A stretch of 64,000 nt of DNA from Deltaproteobacteria bacterium (lineage in GTDB: Bacteria > Myxococcota > Myxococcia > SLRQ01): the NCBI GenBank assembly GCA_029210625.1, contig JARGFU010000024.1, forward strand, positions 1 to 64,000, in the 5' to 3' direction. The notes beneath the pieces were generated by a model that was given only the letters and a program-made list of their open reading frames with translations, was not told where the DNA came from and made no database searches. A program made the position numbers and the translations under genes. Below, in pieces: positions 36,638 through 45,010 of the stretch. How positions within the stretch are numbered: the first letter of the stretch is position 1; every line of letters begins with the position of its first letter.

Positions 36638-37678
36638 ATGGGATTGCACAAGGGGGCGAAGACCTTCGCCCGATACAAGGTGGGCCGGCAAGAGAAGTCT
36701 CTCCCCGGGCTGGCCGATGAGGACGCTCGCCGGATCGCGCACGGGGCCTTCGCCGGCTTCACCGAGAACGATGAGCGCGGGGTGGTCATGGGGTGGATCC
36801 CCTTCGCCGACCCCGACCACCCCGAGCAGGCCGGGGCCGACTATGGATACGACGGCTTCGTCTTCCTGGGGGTCCGAGAGGATAAGCGCAGTGTCCCCCC
36901 GGCGCTGCTCAAGCGCCGCTGCGCGGAGCGGATGGAGGAGTTCCTCGTGAAGTCCGGGCGGGAGTACCTCTCCCGGGCCGAGAAGGAAGAGCTCCTCTCC
37001 CTCACCCGCAAGGAGTTGATCCAGCAAGCCCTCCCCTCGACGACGACCTACGACCTGTTCTGGGACGTCGACCGCGAGGAGCTGCTCATCTTCGGCGGAT
37101 CCACCACCGCGATCGACGCCTGCGCCGGCCTGTTCCAGCGCACCTTCCAGCGCAAGCTCGTCCGCTTCTGCCCCGGCTCCTACTTCCCCGGCGAGGCCCC
37201 CGTCAGTGGCCGCGACAACTGGGGCGCCCGGTTCCTGGCGTGGTTGTGGGTCCAGGCCCACGAGGGCGAGCACGGGGTCGGGATCGGCGACACGGTCAAG
37301 CTCAAGACCGACTGGAGCAGCGTGACCGTCACCGGGGAGGACCTGCGGGAGAACTCTCTGGTCCGGGCCGCGATGCACGACGGCTCGATCGTCGCCGCGC
37401 TGCGACTGTTCCCGACCGAAGGCAACGACGGGAGCCTCTCCTTCACCCTCACCGAGGGCCTCGTCTACAAGGGGCTCAAGACCGGCCTGGTCGCGGAGCC
37501 GGAAGCCGAGGGAGACCTCGCCGAGGAGCTCATCGTCCACTACGCCGCGATCCGCCCCGCCCTCGAGGCCGTCGACCAGTGGTGGTTGATGTTCGCCGGG
37601 GCCGCGTTCACCGGAGCCGACCTCGACGCCGTCGAGAAGTGGGTCCACCCGCAGGCCGAAAAGGTCGCGGCGGAATGA
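36638..37678 (+). CDS. RdgC-like recombination-associated protein (346 aa)
   Basis: The block LTRKELIQQALPSTTTYDLFWDV, then IFGGSTTAIDACAGLFQRTF, matches the core of RdgC, a ring-shaped DNA-binding protein that modulates RecA. The length is close to bacterial RdgC (about 300). The C-terminus lacks obvious extra domains. It may protect phage ends or compete with host RecA. RBS AGGAGGTAGCAGAAC. Confidence 0.75.
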   Translation: MGLHKGAKTFARYKVGRQEKSLPGLADEDARRIAHGAFAGFTENDERGVVMGWIPFADPDHPEQAGADYGYDGFVFLGVREDKRSVPPALLKRRCAERMEEFLVKSGREYLSRAEKEELLSLTRKELIQQALPSTTTYDLFWDVDREELLIFGGSTTAIDACAGLFQRTFQRKLVRFCPGSYFPGEAPVSGRDNWGARFLAWLWVQAHEGEHGVGIGDTVKLKTDWSSVTVTGEDLRENSLVRAAMHDGSIVAALRLFPTEGNDGSLSFTLTEGLVYKGLKTGLVAEPEAEGDLAEELIVHYAAIRPALEAVDQWWLMFAGAAFTGADLDAVEKWVHPQAEKVAAE

Positions 37679-37857
37679 TCGAGAGCCTCGCCCCGCTGTT
37701 TGCCGAGCTCGAGGAGGCGGTCCAGGCCTACCGCGCCGCCAGGAGCCCCGACTTCCGGGGCCGGAACCGGATCGACCGGGCGACCGATCGCCTCCTCGTC
37801 GCCTATCGAGCGATCGCTGGCACCCCTGGCGTTCCCCAAACCCCAGCCCCGGCCTAA
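37675..37857 (+). CDS. Small helical protein (60 aa)
   Basis: ATG overlaps the RdgC-like stop (ATGA). Amphipathic helix LFAELEEAVQAYRAAR followed by a basic, Pro-ending tail. Unknown. Confidence 0.6.
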   Translation: MIESLAPLFAELEEAVQAYRAARSPDFRGRNRIDRATDRLLVAYRAIAGTPGVPQTPAPA

Positions 37858-37888
37858 GCGCGCCCCAAAGCCCTTGCCCCGGTCGAAG

Positions 37889-38158
37889 ATGCGCCGGGGC
37901 AAGGGCTCTCAGGAACGCCGGGACGCCTGGGTCGAGGAGTTCGTCGAGGCGTGCCGCGTCGCCTGGGAGACGCGCCCGCGGATCTGTGAGCTGTGCGGCA
38001 AGCGCCTCGTCCAAGCCAGGGTCCACAACTTCCACCACCGGGTGAAGCGCTCCCAGGGTGGGAACAATGAGCAAGCCAACATCGCGCTCCTCTGCGCGAA
38101 CTGCCACGACGGGCAACACGGGATCCCCCCTACGCCCGCAGACTGGAGAGACGCATGA
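37889..38158 (+). CDS. HNH-type endonuclease-like protein (89 aa)
   Basis: CELCGKRLVQARVHNFHHRVKRSQGG...IALLCANCHDGQHG shows the HNH/zinc cross (CxxC twice, HH, N, H). The true start may lie further upstream within the previous gene: a Lys/Pro/Arg-rich stretch in frame (FPKPQPRPKRAPKPLPRSK) is typical of the family. Possibly a nicking enzyme for packaging or recombination; homing is an alternative. Confidence 0.75.
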   Translation: MRRGKGSQERRDAWVEEFVEACRVAWETRPRICELCGKRLVQARVHNFHHRVKRSQGGNNEQANIALLCANCHDGQHGIPPTPADWRDA

Positions 38159-38484
38159 CCCCAAAGCTCGTCGTCGTTAATGGGATGCAGTACCTCTGCT
38201 CCACCTTCTCGAGCTCCGAGAACGGGCACCTGGTCCTCGAGGAGGTGGTGCAGATGCGCCAGCTCCCCCCGAAGCAAGCCAACCAGCCGCCGCAGCTCGC
38301 GCTCGTGGATCTCACCAAGGAGGGGATGGACGGCACCGTCGCGATCGTCGGCCCGACGAACATCCTGATCCACAACATCGAGGCGGGCAGCGAGCTCCAC
38401 AAGGCGTTCGTCGCCGCCCGTTCTGGCATACACCTTGCAGAGGGTCCCCTACCCCCCTTCAAGAACGGCGGGAACCGCGCCTAG
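38155..38484 (+). CDS. Hypothetical protein (109 aa)
   Basis: ATG overlaps the HNH stop (ATGA). Beta-rich N-terminus (KLVVVNGMQYLCST) and IVGPTNILIHN core suggest a single small domain. Last gene of the rightward operon. Function unknown. Confidence 0.65.
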   Translation: MTPKLVVVNGMQYLCSTFSSSENGHLVLEEVVQMRQLPPKQANQPPQLALVDLTKEGMDGTVAIVGPTNILIHNIEAGSELHKAFVAARSGIHLAEGPLPPFKNGGNRA

Positions 38485-38504
38485 TAGCGCCCCAGAACAA
38501 ACGC

Positions 38505-38530
38505 GGGGAGGGGCGTCGCAGCCCCTCCCC
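38505..38530. terminator. Strong hairpin between convergent operons
   Basis: GGGGAGGGGC/GCCCCTCCCC, 10-bp perfect stem, loop GTCGCA, between the rightward recombination operon and the leftward virion operon. Poor T-tract, so efficiency is uncertain. Confidence 0.6.
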
Positions 38531-38552
38531 GGTTCCTTCCCGGCGACCTGGC

Positions 38553-38804
38553 CTAGCCCTCGCCGTCGCCGTCCTTGAAGACGTAGATCGGCACGCGCGC
38601 CCGCTTACCGTCCGCGCTCTTCGCGTCCTTGAAGCCGGCGTGCTCCATCGCGCCCGTCTGGATGAGAGCGCGCCGATACTTCGCGAAGGTGTCGACGCTC
38701 ACCCCGAGCAACTGCGCCCACTGGTGCGAGTCCAGCGCACCTTCCGGAGCGGCCACGGTCTCCAGCGCTCCCCGGATCTTCTCCTTCAGCAACTCCTCTG
38801 CCAT
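38553..38804 (-). CDS. Winged-helix-like small protein (83 aa)
   Basis: Helix-turn-helix-like LDSHQWAQLLGVSVDTFAKYRRALIQTG followed by a basic wing (DAKSADGKRARVPIYVFKDG). GAGGAGGGCTAGGC precedes the ATG. It lies last in the virion unit, so it could be a late regulator. Confidence 0.65.
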   Translation of the reverse strand: MAEELLKEKIRGALETVAAPEGALDSHQWAQLLGVSVDTFAKYRRALIQTGAMEHAGFKDAKSADGKRARVPIYVFKDGDGEG

Positions 38805-38828
38805 GCCTAGCCCTCCTCGTTATGTCCC

Positions 38829-39710
38829 CTAGTCGAAGAAGGGGACCCATTCGGTGCGGAAGCGCTCCAGGGTCCCCTTGCCCCAGGCCTCCACGATATG
38901 AACGCCCGGAGCGATCTCCGAGCGCGTGCGGTAGCGCATGAAGCTCGTCTGCGCCGAGAGCGTGCCGCCCTCGACGACTTGCACGTTACGGACCTGTAGA
39001 CCGACGCGGTCGTGGGTGTGCCCGAGCAGGAGGATATGGGGCTTCTCCCCCCCGCGCAGGCTTTCGACGATCTTCTGGGCGCGATAACTCTTGGCATAGG
39101 CTCGACCATCGGCCCCATGCCATACCGTGACCGAGAGCCCGTTGAGGACGAGCTGCCCCTCGTGCTCCCCGAGGTAGCTGAACTGCTCCTTGCCCAGGGC
39201 GTCTTGGAGCTCGGCACCGATGAGCACCCCCAGGTCGTTCTTCTGCAACCACCAGAGGTCGTGATTGCCGGCGACCGCCTTGATCGGGATCGGGCAGGAG
39301 CGCAGAAGGTCCCGGGCGCGCCGGAACTGCGCGTGGTAACCGACCTCCGAGAGCTCGTAAACGTGGCCCGGTCGCCCACTCATCCCCTCGGAGATGTCGC
39401 CACCGTGGACGACGAACTCGCACTTCTCCCGTTCCCAGAGGTTGTAGGCCCGGTAGAGCCAGTCCTCGCGGAACTTCGCGTGCCCGATGTGGGTGTCGGT
39501 CATGAAGCCGAACTTGAAGTAGGCGTCGCTCCAGTCCATGACGGTCGGGGCGATCCTGCTGATCTGCGAGCTCTTGAGCATCGCCTCCAGCTCGTGGACC
39601 GTGAGCGACTCCCCGAGCTTGGCGAGCAGCGTGTCCTTTTTCCCGTCGCTGGCGGTCCCCTTGACCGCCGCGAGGATCTTTGCCGCTTTGTCTCCGATCG
39701 CGTTGCCCAT
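38829..39710 (-). CDS. Calcineurin-like metallophosphoesterase (293 aa)
   Basis: All five motifs are present: DTH (72-74), GGD (103-105), GNHD (148-151), a His in LLGHTHD and HGAD. The fold cleaves phosphodiesters; SbcD-like nuclease or phosphatase are possible. An N-terminal 60-residue helical extension precedes the catalytic domain. Start and upstream stop overlap (TAATG), in the virion operon. Confidence 0.85.
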   Translation of the reverse strand: MGNAIGDKAAKILAAVKGTASDGKKDTLLAKLGESLTVHELEAMLKSSQISRIAPTVMDWSDAYFKFGFMTDTHIGHAKFREDWLYRAYNLWEREKCEFVVHGGDISEGMSGRPGHVYELSEVGYHAQFRRARDLLRSCPIPIKAVAGNHDLWWLQKNDLGVLIGAELQDALGKEQFSYLGEHEGQLVLNGLSVTVWHGADGRAYAKSYRAQKIVESLRGGEKPHILLLGHTHDRVGLQVRNVQVVEGGTLSAQTSFMRYRTRSEIAPGVHIVEAWGKGTLERFRTEWVPFFD

Positions 39711-40279
39711 TAGACGCTCGCCTCCTCATACCAGAGTGCCTTGACGTTGGCGCTCGACGCCGAGGCCCCGCCGTTGGTTGCTCGCAGGATGTAGCTCGCC
39801 CCCGGGTTGAGGACCCACTCGACGTCGTCGACCGCCTGGCCCCCGCCGCTGGCCTTGCCGCCCGAGCTCCCCCCGACGTAGATCGTGTCGAGCAGGGTGG
39901 TCGGGGTGATCGAGGCCTCCCCGCTCATGACGGTCAAGGCCGAGTTGTCGTTCGAGCCGCCGGCCCGGTTGCGGTTGCGTGGGGTGATTGCGGAGCCCCC
40001 GGTAGGGGTCCCCGTGTAGCCCTCGTAGAGCTCGAGCTTCCACTTCTCCCCGTCCGGAGCGATCGCGAGCGCCTGGAAGTGGATGTAGGTGCTCGCCGGG
40101 ACGACGATGCGGATGTCGTGGGTGCCCGCCGCGGCCAGCGCGGAGATGAAGGCGGGGAACGAGTAGGCGTTCTTGGCGTGGACCTGCCCGTGGTTGGAGT
40201 CCACAACGGCAAGGGCCTTGGCGACGAGCTCCATCGGGAGCCCGCTGTTGAGCCGGATCCTCAGTCTGTTTCCTGCCAT
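39710..40279 (-). CDS. Virion-associated protein of unknown role (189 aa)
   Basis: Beta-rich with Gly/Ser runs (YVGGSSGGKASGGGQ) and a late WVLNPGASYILRATNGG motif seen in small phage structural proteins near capsids and fibres. No signal sequence. It lies between lysis and phosphoesterase genes; a decoration or fibre tip protein is possible. Confidence 0.6.
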   Translation of the reverse strand: MAGNRLRIRLNSGLPMELVAKALAVVDSNHGQVHAKNAYSFPAFISALAAAGTHDIRIVVPASTYIHFQALAIAPDGEKWKLELYEGYTGTPTGGSAITPRNRNRAGGSNDNSALTVMSGEASITPTTLLDTIYVGGSSGGKASGGGQAVDDVEWVLNPGASYILRATNGGASASSANVKALWYEEASV

Positions 40280-40293
40280 GAATGCTCCTTGCC

Positions 40294-40728
40294 CTACTGG
40301 AGGGCGCCGAGAAGAAACAGTAGGCTAGCGCCAACCGTGACGCCGCCGATCGTGACCCCGATCTGGAAGTCGTGCGCCTCCCACCAGCTCGGCTCGACCT
40401 GTTCCGCCGTCACGCTCAGGTTCAGGTCGACCGGGATCGTCCAGTCGTAGATCGTCCCCGGCCCCACGGTGGAAGGAAGGCTCACTCGGAGCTCCAGGCG
40501 CCCCGAGGTGGCGATTTGTCCCCTTGGCCCCACGGTGACAAATGGGGAGCCCAGAACGTCCACGGACGGGGTCGTCTGTTCGCAGGCGGCGAGGTCTTGG
40601 ATGCCTTGCTCGAGCGCGTCCAGCTCCGCGGCGGTGATGGTGTAGGTGCCCTCCGCGGCGAAGACCGGATTCATCCCCCCGCAGGAGACCAGTGAGAGGA
40701 CCAGGGCGAGTGCGACGAGGCGCTTCAT
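40294..40728 (-). CDS. Unimolecular spanin candidate (144 aa)
   Basis: Signal MKRLVALALVLSLVSC has a lipobox with Cys16. The body is Ser/Thr/Val-rich and beta-prone. The C-terminal 19 residues (IGVTIGGVTVGASLLFLLG) form a membrane helix. This is the layout of a u-spanin, an outer-membrane lipoprotein anchored in the inner membrane that fuses the two at lysis. Adjacent to holin-like and endolysin genes. Family by topology only. Confidence 0.65.
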   Translation of the reverse strand: MKRLVALALVLSLVSCGGMNPVFAAEGTYTITAAELDALEQGIQDLAACEQTTPSVDVLGSPFVTVGPRGQIATSGRLELRVSLPSTVGPGTIYDWTIPVDLNLSVTAEQVEPSWWEAHDFQIGVTIGGVTVGASLLFLLGALQ

Positions 40729-41009
40729 GGGGTGCTCCTTTTGCGGGCGCGGATCCGCTCGAGGCGCTCGAGGAGCTCCTCTGCCGAGGGACGCCCGGAG
40801 GCCGGGGTTGCGTTGGGCGTCGGCACTGCCGGCCCAGCCTGCGGGGCCGAGGCGACGCTCGTCTTCGAGTAGGCCTTCCCGCCGAGCCCGACCGCGGCGC
40901 CCAGCGCGCCCAGCGCCCCGACGACCGAGTCCAGGCCGAAGGCGAGCACCAGGGCCGCTCCGAGAAGGGCGAGAAGAATGAGCCAGTTGCGTTTGAGGAG
41001 GTCTGCCAT
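40725..41009 (-). CDS. Holin-like membrane protein (94 aa)
   Basis: Two hydrophobic segments in the first 45 residues (WLILLALLGAALVLAF and VVGALGALGAAVGLGG) and a basic, helical C-terminus (EELLERLERIRARKR). Size and topology fit a class II holin or antiholin. It overlaps the spanin start by four bases. Confidence 0.6.
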   Translation of the reverse strand: MADLLKRNWLILLALLGAALVLAFGLDSVVGALGALGAAVGLGGKAYSKTSVASAPQAGPAVPTPNATPASGRPSAEELLERLERIRARKRSTP

Positions 41010-41014
41010 CGGTT

Positions 41015-41305
41015 CTACTCCTTGAGGGCCGGCTTGCCCTGCGCCGGGGGGAAGACCTTCGCCGCCACCGAGCCCGCCGCCCCCGTGAACGCCCCGCCGA
41101 AGATCGCAGAGATCGCCGCCCCGCCGAGGGCGATGAGCAGGCTTTGGATCTGCGCGGCCCGGTCGCAAACGACCTGCGAGCAAAGGCTCGCGAGCACCAC
41201 CAGGCCGAGGCCGAAAATGACGAAGTCGATGACGACCCAAGGCCGCAGCTTGCCGTCGTCGACGAACCGCAAGGACCGCCAGCCGGCCCGGATGCGCTCG
41301 ATCAT
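41015..41305 (-). CDS. Second holin-like membrane protein (96 aa)
   Basis: Two predicted membrane helices (VVIDFVIFGLGLVVLASL and IALGGAAISAIFGGAFTGAA) with short charged ends. With the neighbouring two-helix protein it may form a holin/antiholin pair, a common arrangement. No sequence family is recognised. Confidence 0.6.
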   Translation of the reverse strand: MIERIRAGWRSLRFVDDGKLRPWVVIDFVIFGLGLVVLASLCSQVVCDRAAQIQSLLIALGGAAISAIFGGAFTGAAGSVAAKVFPPAQGKPALKE

Positions 41306-41694
41306 AGGTAGCTCCTCCAGTCTCGAAGCTGGAAGTGAGGGAGGTCTTGGAAGCGATAGCGGACGAGCCAGGCCCCGCCCCACTCGATGGGACGTCCCAT
41401 CCGGATCGCGAGGTCCAGGCCGAAGGCGCCCAGCGCCCAGAGCGCCGGATCCGAGGCGTAGGCCTCCGGATAGGGGACGATGTCCAGGGCCAGGGCGGGG
41501 AAGTAGTTGTGGGGGCTCTCCCCGAAGCGCGCACGCGAGGCCCCCGAGGCGAAGGCCTGCTGCTGCGCTTCCTTGCCCCGGTGCGAGCAGACCACCGAGC
41601 AGTCCCGGTGCTTGACGAGCTCCAGGGCAAAGTCCCGAAGGAGGGGGTGGGCCTGGTCGACGTGGCCCATGCTCGCGGAGCCGTAGGTCGCCAC
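41302..41694 (-). CDS. M15-like peptidase endolysin (130 aa)
   Basis: GTG start just after the previous stop. The zinc triad H62, D71 (HNYFPALALD) and H120 (DLPHFQL) matches L-Ala-D-Glu/D-Ala-D-Ala peptidases of the M15 type. These cut peptidoglycan stem peptides. The compact size is typical of phage M15 endolysins. No signal sequence, so holin-dependent. Confidence 0.8.
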   Translation of the reverse strand: MATYGSASMGHVDQAHPLLRDFALELVKHRDCSVVCSHRGKEAQQQAFASGASRARFGESPHNYFPALALDIVPYPEAYASDPALWALGAFGLDLAIRMGRPIEWGGAWLVRYRFQDLPHFQLRDWRSYL

Positions 41695-41696
41695 GT

Positions 41697-42194
41697 CTAT
41701 TCGGTGACCGGGTAGGAGATGACGTAGTCGAAGAAGTCGCCGGGGTACATTGCGCGACCGTCCCCCATCCAGTTCGCGGACTTCGCGGCCTTCCAGACGC
41801 GCTGAACGTAGGTCGAGCAAATCTGCCCCCGGCCAGCCCAGCGGCGCCCGATGATCCGGCAGACCCAAGCCCACACGGCCTCGCCGAAGCCATAGCCCAA
41901 CTTCCCATAGGCCCACGGGAGCTCGCCGATCGCCTGCGCCCCCCGCAGATTGCCCGGGGCGATGCCGAACCAGACCTGGGTCCGGCGCGTGGCGAGCCAC
42001 TCCTCCAAGGGCGTCTCGCGCCAGCCCCCGAGGTAGGTGTACTCGGTCACCAGGAGGTCGTCGTCGCAGTCGTAGCCCGCCACCAGGGCGACGTGAGAGG
42101 CCGACTCGCACGTCAACGCTCGGATATACCAAGGGCCGGCGACGAGCAGGATGTCCCCCGGCAGGGCGGTCGCGAGGACCTCTGCCCGCGTCAA
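41697..42194 (-). CDS. YiiX-like permuted NlpC/P60 hydrolase (165 aa)
   Basis: TTG start overlapping the previous stop (TTGA). H34 (SHVALV), E51 (TEYT) and C125 (QICSTYVQ) are the circularly permuted Cys-peptidase residues (H, E, C order). Such enzymes cleave amides or peptides, possibly cell-wall-linked. With the M15 enzyme it suggests two lytic activities. Confidence 0.7.
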   Translation of the reverse strand: MTRAEVLATALPGDILLVAGPWYIRALTCESASHVALVAGYDCDDDLLVTEYTYLGGWRETPLEEWLATRRTQVWFGIAPGNLRGAQAIGELPWAYGKLGYGFGEAVWAWVCRIIGRRWAGRGQICSTYVQRVWKAAKSANWMGDGRAMYPGDFFDYVISYPVTE

Positions 42195-42397
42195 GCGGCA
42201 CCCCCGAAGACGATCCCCTTCGCCTGGGCGTCGCGGAAGATCTCTTCCTGCCCGAAGGCGCAAATATCAAGGCAGTCGTGCGGGCAGGCTCCCCTCTTGA
42301 TCCCGTCCAGGGCGAGCAGCTTCTCGGCAGCGTCCCAGGAGGGATGCCCCTTGAGCGCGGCGACCATCGGGACCAGCTTCTCCTCGCAGGCCTTCAT
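42191..42397 (-). CDS. Small Cys protein (68 aa)
   Basis: GAGGAGAACCCC precedes the ATG. Alpha-helical with ACPHDCLDICAFG (three Cys and a His), so metal binding is possible. In the lysis/virion region; unknown. Confidence 0.65.
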   Translation of the reverse strand: MKACEEKLVPMVAALKGHPSWDAAEKLLALDGIKRGACPHDCLDICAFGQEEIFRDAQAKGIVFGGAA

Positions 42398-42409
42398 GGG
42401 GTTCTCCTC

Positions 42410-42874
42410 CTACTCGGGCGAGCTGCCCGCAGTGCCCGACGTCGTGCGTGTCGCGTAGAGCGTCCCCGTGATGGTCCCGCCGACGACGGCGAGCCCCAGG
42501 ATCCCCACGACCACCCAGACGACGATCGGGCGAGTGAACAGCTCGTAGCGCCTGCGGTCCTTCTCCTTCATCGCGATCTCATGGTCCGCGATGTGTTTCG
42601 TCACCAGGCGATCGAGGTCCGCGTGATCGCGCCGGACGAGCTCGAGCTGGTGTTTGTTCTCCAAGGCCTTCGTCTCCAGTCCCCCGATGCGCTTGCCCTG
42701 GTCCTTGAGTTCCGAGAGCACCGAGTCCAGCTTTTCCGAGATGACCTTGAGCGCGGTGTCGGTGTTTTGAGCCATCTGGGAAAGCCACACGAGGACCGTC
42801 CCGTGGTTCTTCGCCATTTCCGCGTCATGCTCGCCGCCGATCTGGATGACGGGCGGCTCCAGGGTTGGGCTCAT
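42410..42874 (-). CDS. Coiled-coil membrane protein (154 aa)
   Basis: A long coiled coil (about residues 30-110, HGTVLVWLSQM...KDQGKRIGGLETKALENK) leads to a membrane helix (IVVWVVVGILGLAVVGGTI, 117-135) near the C-terminus. This tail-anchored pattern is common in phage hemolysin XhlA-like or lysis accessory proteins. Confidence 0.65.
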   Translation of the reverse strand: MSPTLEPPVIQIGGEHDAEMAKNHGTVLVWLSQMAQNTDTALKVISEKLDSVLSELKDQGKRIGGLETKALENKHQLELVRRDHADLDRLVTKHIADHEIAMKEKDRRRYELFTRPIVVWVVVGILGLAVVGGTITGTLYATRTTSGTAGSSPE

Positions 42875-42887
42875 AGACGGCTCCGTC

Positions 42888-44756
42888 CTAGCGTGCGATG
42901 ACCCGGAACTTCAGGGGCTTCGCGTTCTGGATGACCTCGTATCCGGTGTTGGTCTTGATGTTGAAGATGTAGAGCCCGGGCTCGAGCAGACGGCAGTCGA
43001 GCAGGTATTTCAGCTCCATCCGGTCGACGAGCACCGGGACGTCGAGCTGCACCGGGGTCTCCGGATAGGAGGTCAGGTCGGTCTCGTCAGAGAGCGGCCC
43101 GTAGATCGAGAAGGTCGAGGGAGGGCAGACCGTCCCCTTCTCTTCCGGATCGGTGACGACGACCGTGAGGTAGCGCTGGTCGCCCACGATGAACTTGCCC
43201 GAGTCCGACTCGACCGCGTAGGTGAAGTCGCGGTCGTAGACAGAGCCCACGGCGAACGGTTCGGAGAGGGTCCCGACGTGGCCATCCGAGGCGACGAAGG
43301 CGATCCGGAAGAAACCGTTGACGGTGGTGTCGAAGACCACCTCGTCCTCCCCTTGGGTGTAGGGGATGGTGTTGACCAGGTCCCAGACCTCCGAGAGGAG
43401 GTCGGTCGAGCGATAGACGTTGATGCTCTCCACCCCCAGCCCGGGGTCGGGGACGTCGATCGAGCGCGTGACGCGATACATCTGTGAGACCTCCGGGGGG
43501 TTGGTGGGGTTGTTGACGATGTCGAGCTCTTCAGGGACGAGGATGACCTTCTTCAGGGCCGCGGCGGTGAAGCGCCGGATCCCGCCGTCGTCCGTTGTCA
43601 GGGCCTCGAGGTAGGTCCCCGCCAGGGCGGCGGTCTGGAGGACCGAGGAGAGGAGCGTCTGGACCTCCTCCGCGATCGCGCTCGGGGTCGGGTATCCCTG
43701 GGCGATGAGACCGTCGAAGTCGTCTTGGAGCACGGTCTCCACGTTCCCCGGGACGGCTTCGACCGCCGTCTTGATCGCAGCGAGCCCGGTGGTGACGTTG
43801 GTTAGAGCGTTGAGGATTGCGGTGATGGAGTTGTTGAGCGGGGCTGCGTAGGAGCTGGCGGCGAGACGCGAGGTGATCGGCGCGTCCATGAAGTCCAGGC
43901 GGTTTAGCCGCGTCTCCGAGAGCCGGGAGAGCAAGGTCGTCAGGTCCGATTGAATCTGCGTGGTGCTCGGCGGGGCGACGTAGTTCGCAGCCGCCAGGCG
44001 GGAGAGGACCGTGATCTCCTTCGCCAGGACCGCGGAGTTCTCGATCTGCTGGAGAGTCGCGCCCGCGCCGCCGTAGTTGAACAGGTAGAGCTCGGGGAAG
44101 ACCTCCCCGTCGATGAGCCACTCCACTTGAACGGCGTGCGCGGTCGTGTCGAGGTTGGTGGTGTCCCAGAGCCAAGCCCAGGCGACCCCGTTCGAGGGCA
44201 CGTTGACCGACTTCTGGCCCCAGCCCGAGGTCTTGTAGGTGTTGTTGGCGAAGTCGAGGTAGTAGCCGTCCGAGATGCGCCGGACTTCGATCCTTGGCGG
44301 GCCTCCGGAGGCGTCAAGGTCGATGACGAACGGGACGAGCTGCCCCGAGTTGAACATCTGGGGGCCACCGGCCCCGCCGATCGCCGCGTTGCCGGCTACC
44401 CCGGACTCGCCGCCCGCAACGACCTCGAAGCTCGCGACCTCCGAAGAGAGCACCTCTGCGGCCTCGTCGTAGGTGGTAAGCAGCTTGGTCTTGAGGATGT
44501 GCCCCGCCAGGCCGGCGCTCGCCGAGGTCGGGATGACGTAGGCGAAGTTGCCGCTGCCCATATCGGAGGCGAGCAGGACGTCGCCCAGGGCCGGCTCTCC
44601 GAGGACCCACAAGCTCAGGGTCGCGTCCCAGTGCCGGTTCGCCGTAACGTCGCGGAGCAGGACGTAGACAGGCCCCCCAGTGTGGGGCTTGCCCGTGGCG
44701 AGGTTGGTCCCCGCGAGTTCATGGCGCAGGCTTGCGCCTGCTGTCAGTTGAGGCAT
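42888..44756 (-). CDS. Virion structural protein, tail or fibre (622 aa)
   Basis: The middle carries a recurring LSRLAAANYVAPPSTTQIQ and FMDAPITSRLAASSYAAPL pattern, typical of tail/fibre proteins with the 'APxSSRLAxxxY' word. The N- and C-terminal halves are beta-rich. Last large structural gene before lysis. Start has CGGAGGG; a GCCAGCAT/CAGCAAAG repeat lies upstream. Confidence 0.7.
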   Translation of the reverse strand: MPQLTAGASLRHELAGTNLATGKPHTGGPVYVLLRDVTANRHWDATLSLWVLGEPALGDVLLASDMGSGNFAYVIPTSASAGLAGHILKTKLLTTYDEAAEVLSSEVASFEVVAGGESGVAGNAAIGGAGGPQMFNSGQLVPFVIDLDASGGPPRIEVRRISDGYYLDFANNTYKTSGWGQKSVNVPSNGVAWAWLWDTTNLDTTAHAVQVEWLIDGEVFPELYLFNYGGAGATLQQIENSAVLAKEITVLSRLAAANYVAPPSTTQIQSDLTTLLSRLSETRLNRLDFMDAPITSRLAASSYAAPLNNSITAILNALTNVTTGLAAIKTAVEAVPGNVETVLQDDFDGLIAQGYPTPSAIAEEVQTLLSSVLQTAALAGTYLEALTTDDGGIRRFTAAALKKVILVPEELDIVNNPTNPPEVSQMYRVTRSIDVPDPGLGVESINVYRSTDLLSEVWDLVNTIPYTQGEDEVVFDTTVNGFFRIAFVASDGHVGTLSEPFAVGSVYDRDFTYAVESDSGKFIVGDQRYLTVVVTDPEEKGTVCPPSTFSIYGPLSDETDLTSYPETPVQLDVPVLVDRMELKYLLDCRLLEPGLYIFNIKTNTGYEVIQNAKPLKFRVIAR

Positions 44757-44969
44757 GGAAGAACCCTCCGAAGTTCAGGTGGTGCGCCGTCTCCTCCCTG
44801 CCGCTTTGCTGTCATGCTGGCTTATGGTAGCCCAATTCTCCCACTCGGAATAGGGCAAGGTTGTCATGGTGTCCGCGCAGGTCGTGGTGGTTCATATCCA
44901 CGTCGCCCGTGGAGCTCCCAGGAGCGACGAGCCGGGTCGAGCGGCCACCCTTGGCCCCGGACGCGACGA

Positions 44970-44987
44970 AGCCCCCATGCGGGGGCT
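44970..44987 (-). terminator. Possible hairpin terminator in a 254-bp gap
   Basis: AGCCCCC/GGGGGCT stem with GCAT loop on the minus strand after the gene at 45011; only weak T content follows. The remaining gap (44757-45010) holds two CAGCAAAG-like repeats and no convincing gene. Confidence 0.45.
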
Positions 44988-45010
44988 CCGAGCGCTTCAC
45001 GCGAGGCGTC

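Noticed and set aside
37700-37888. N-terminal extension of the HNH gene
   Set aside because: The frame is open and plausible but no ATG/GTG with a ribosome-binding site was found; recorded as an alternative only.
44820-44880. Operator-bearing promoter before the gene at 44756
   Set aside because: TTGCCC and TACCAT are 23 bp apart and the spacer matches the operator only loosely.
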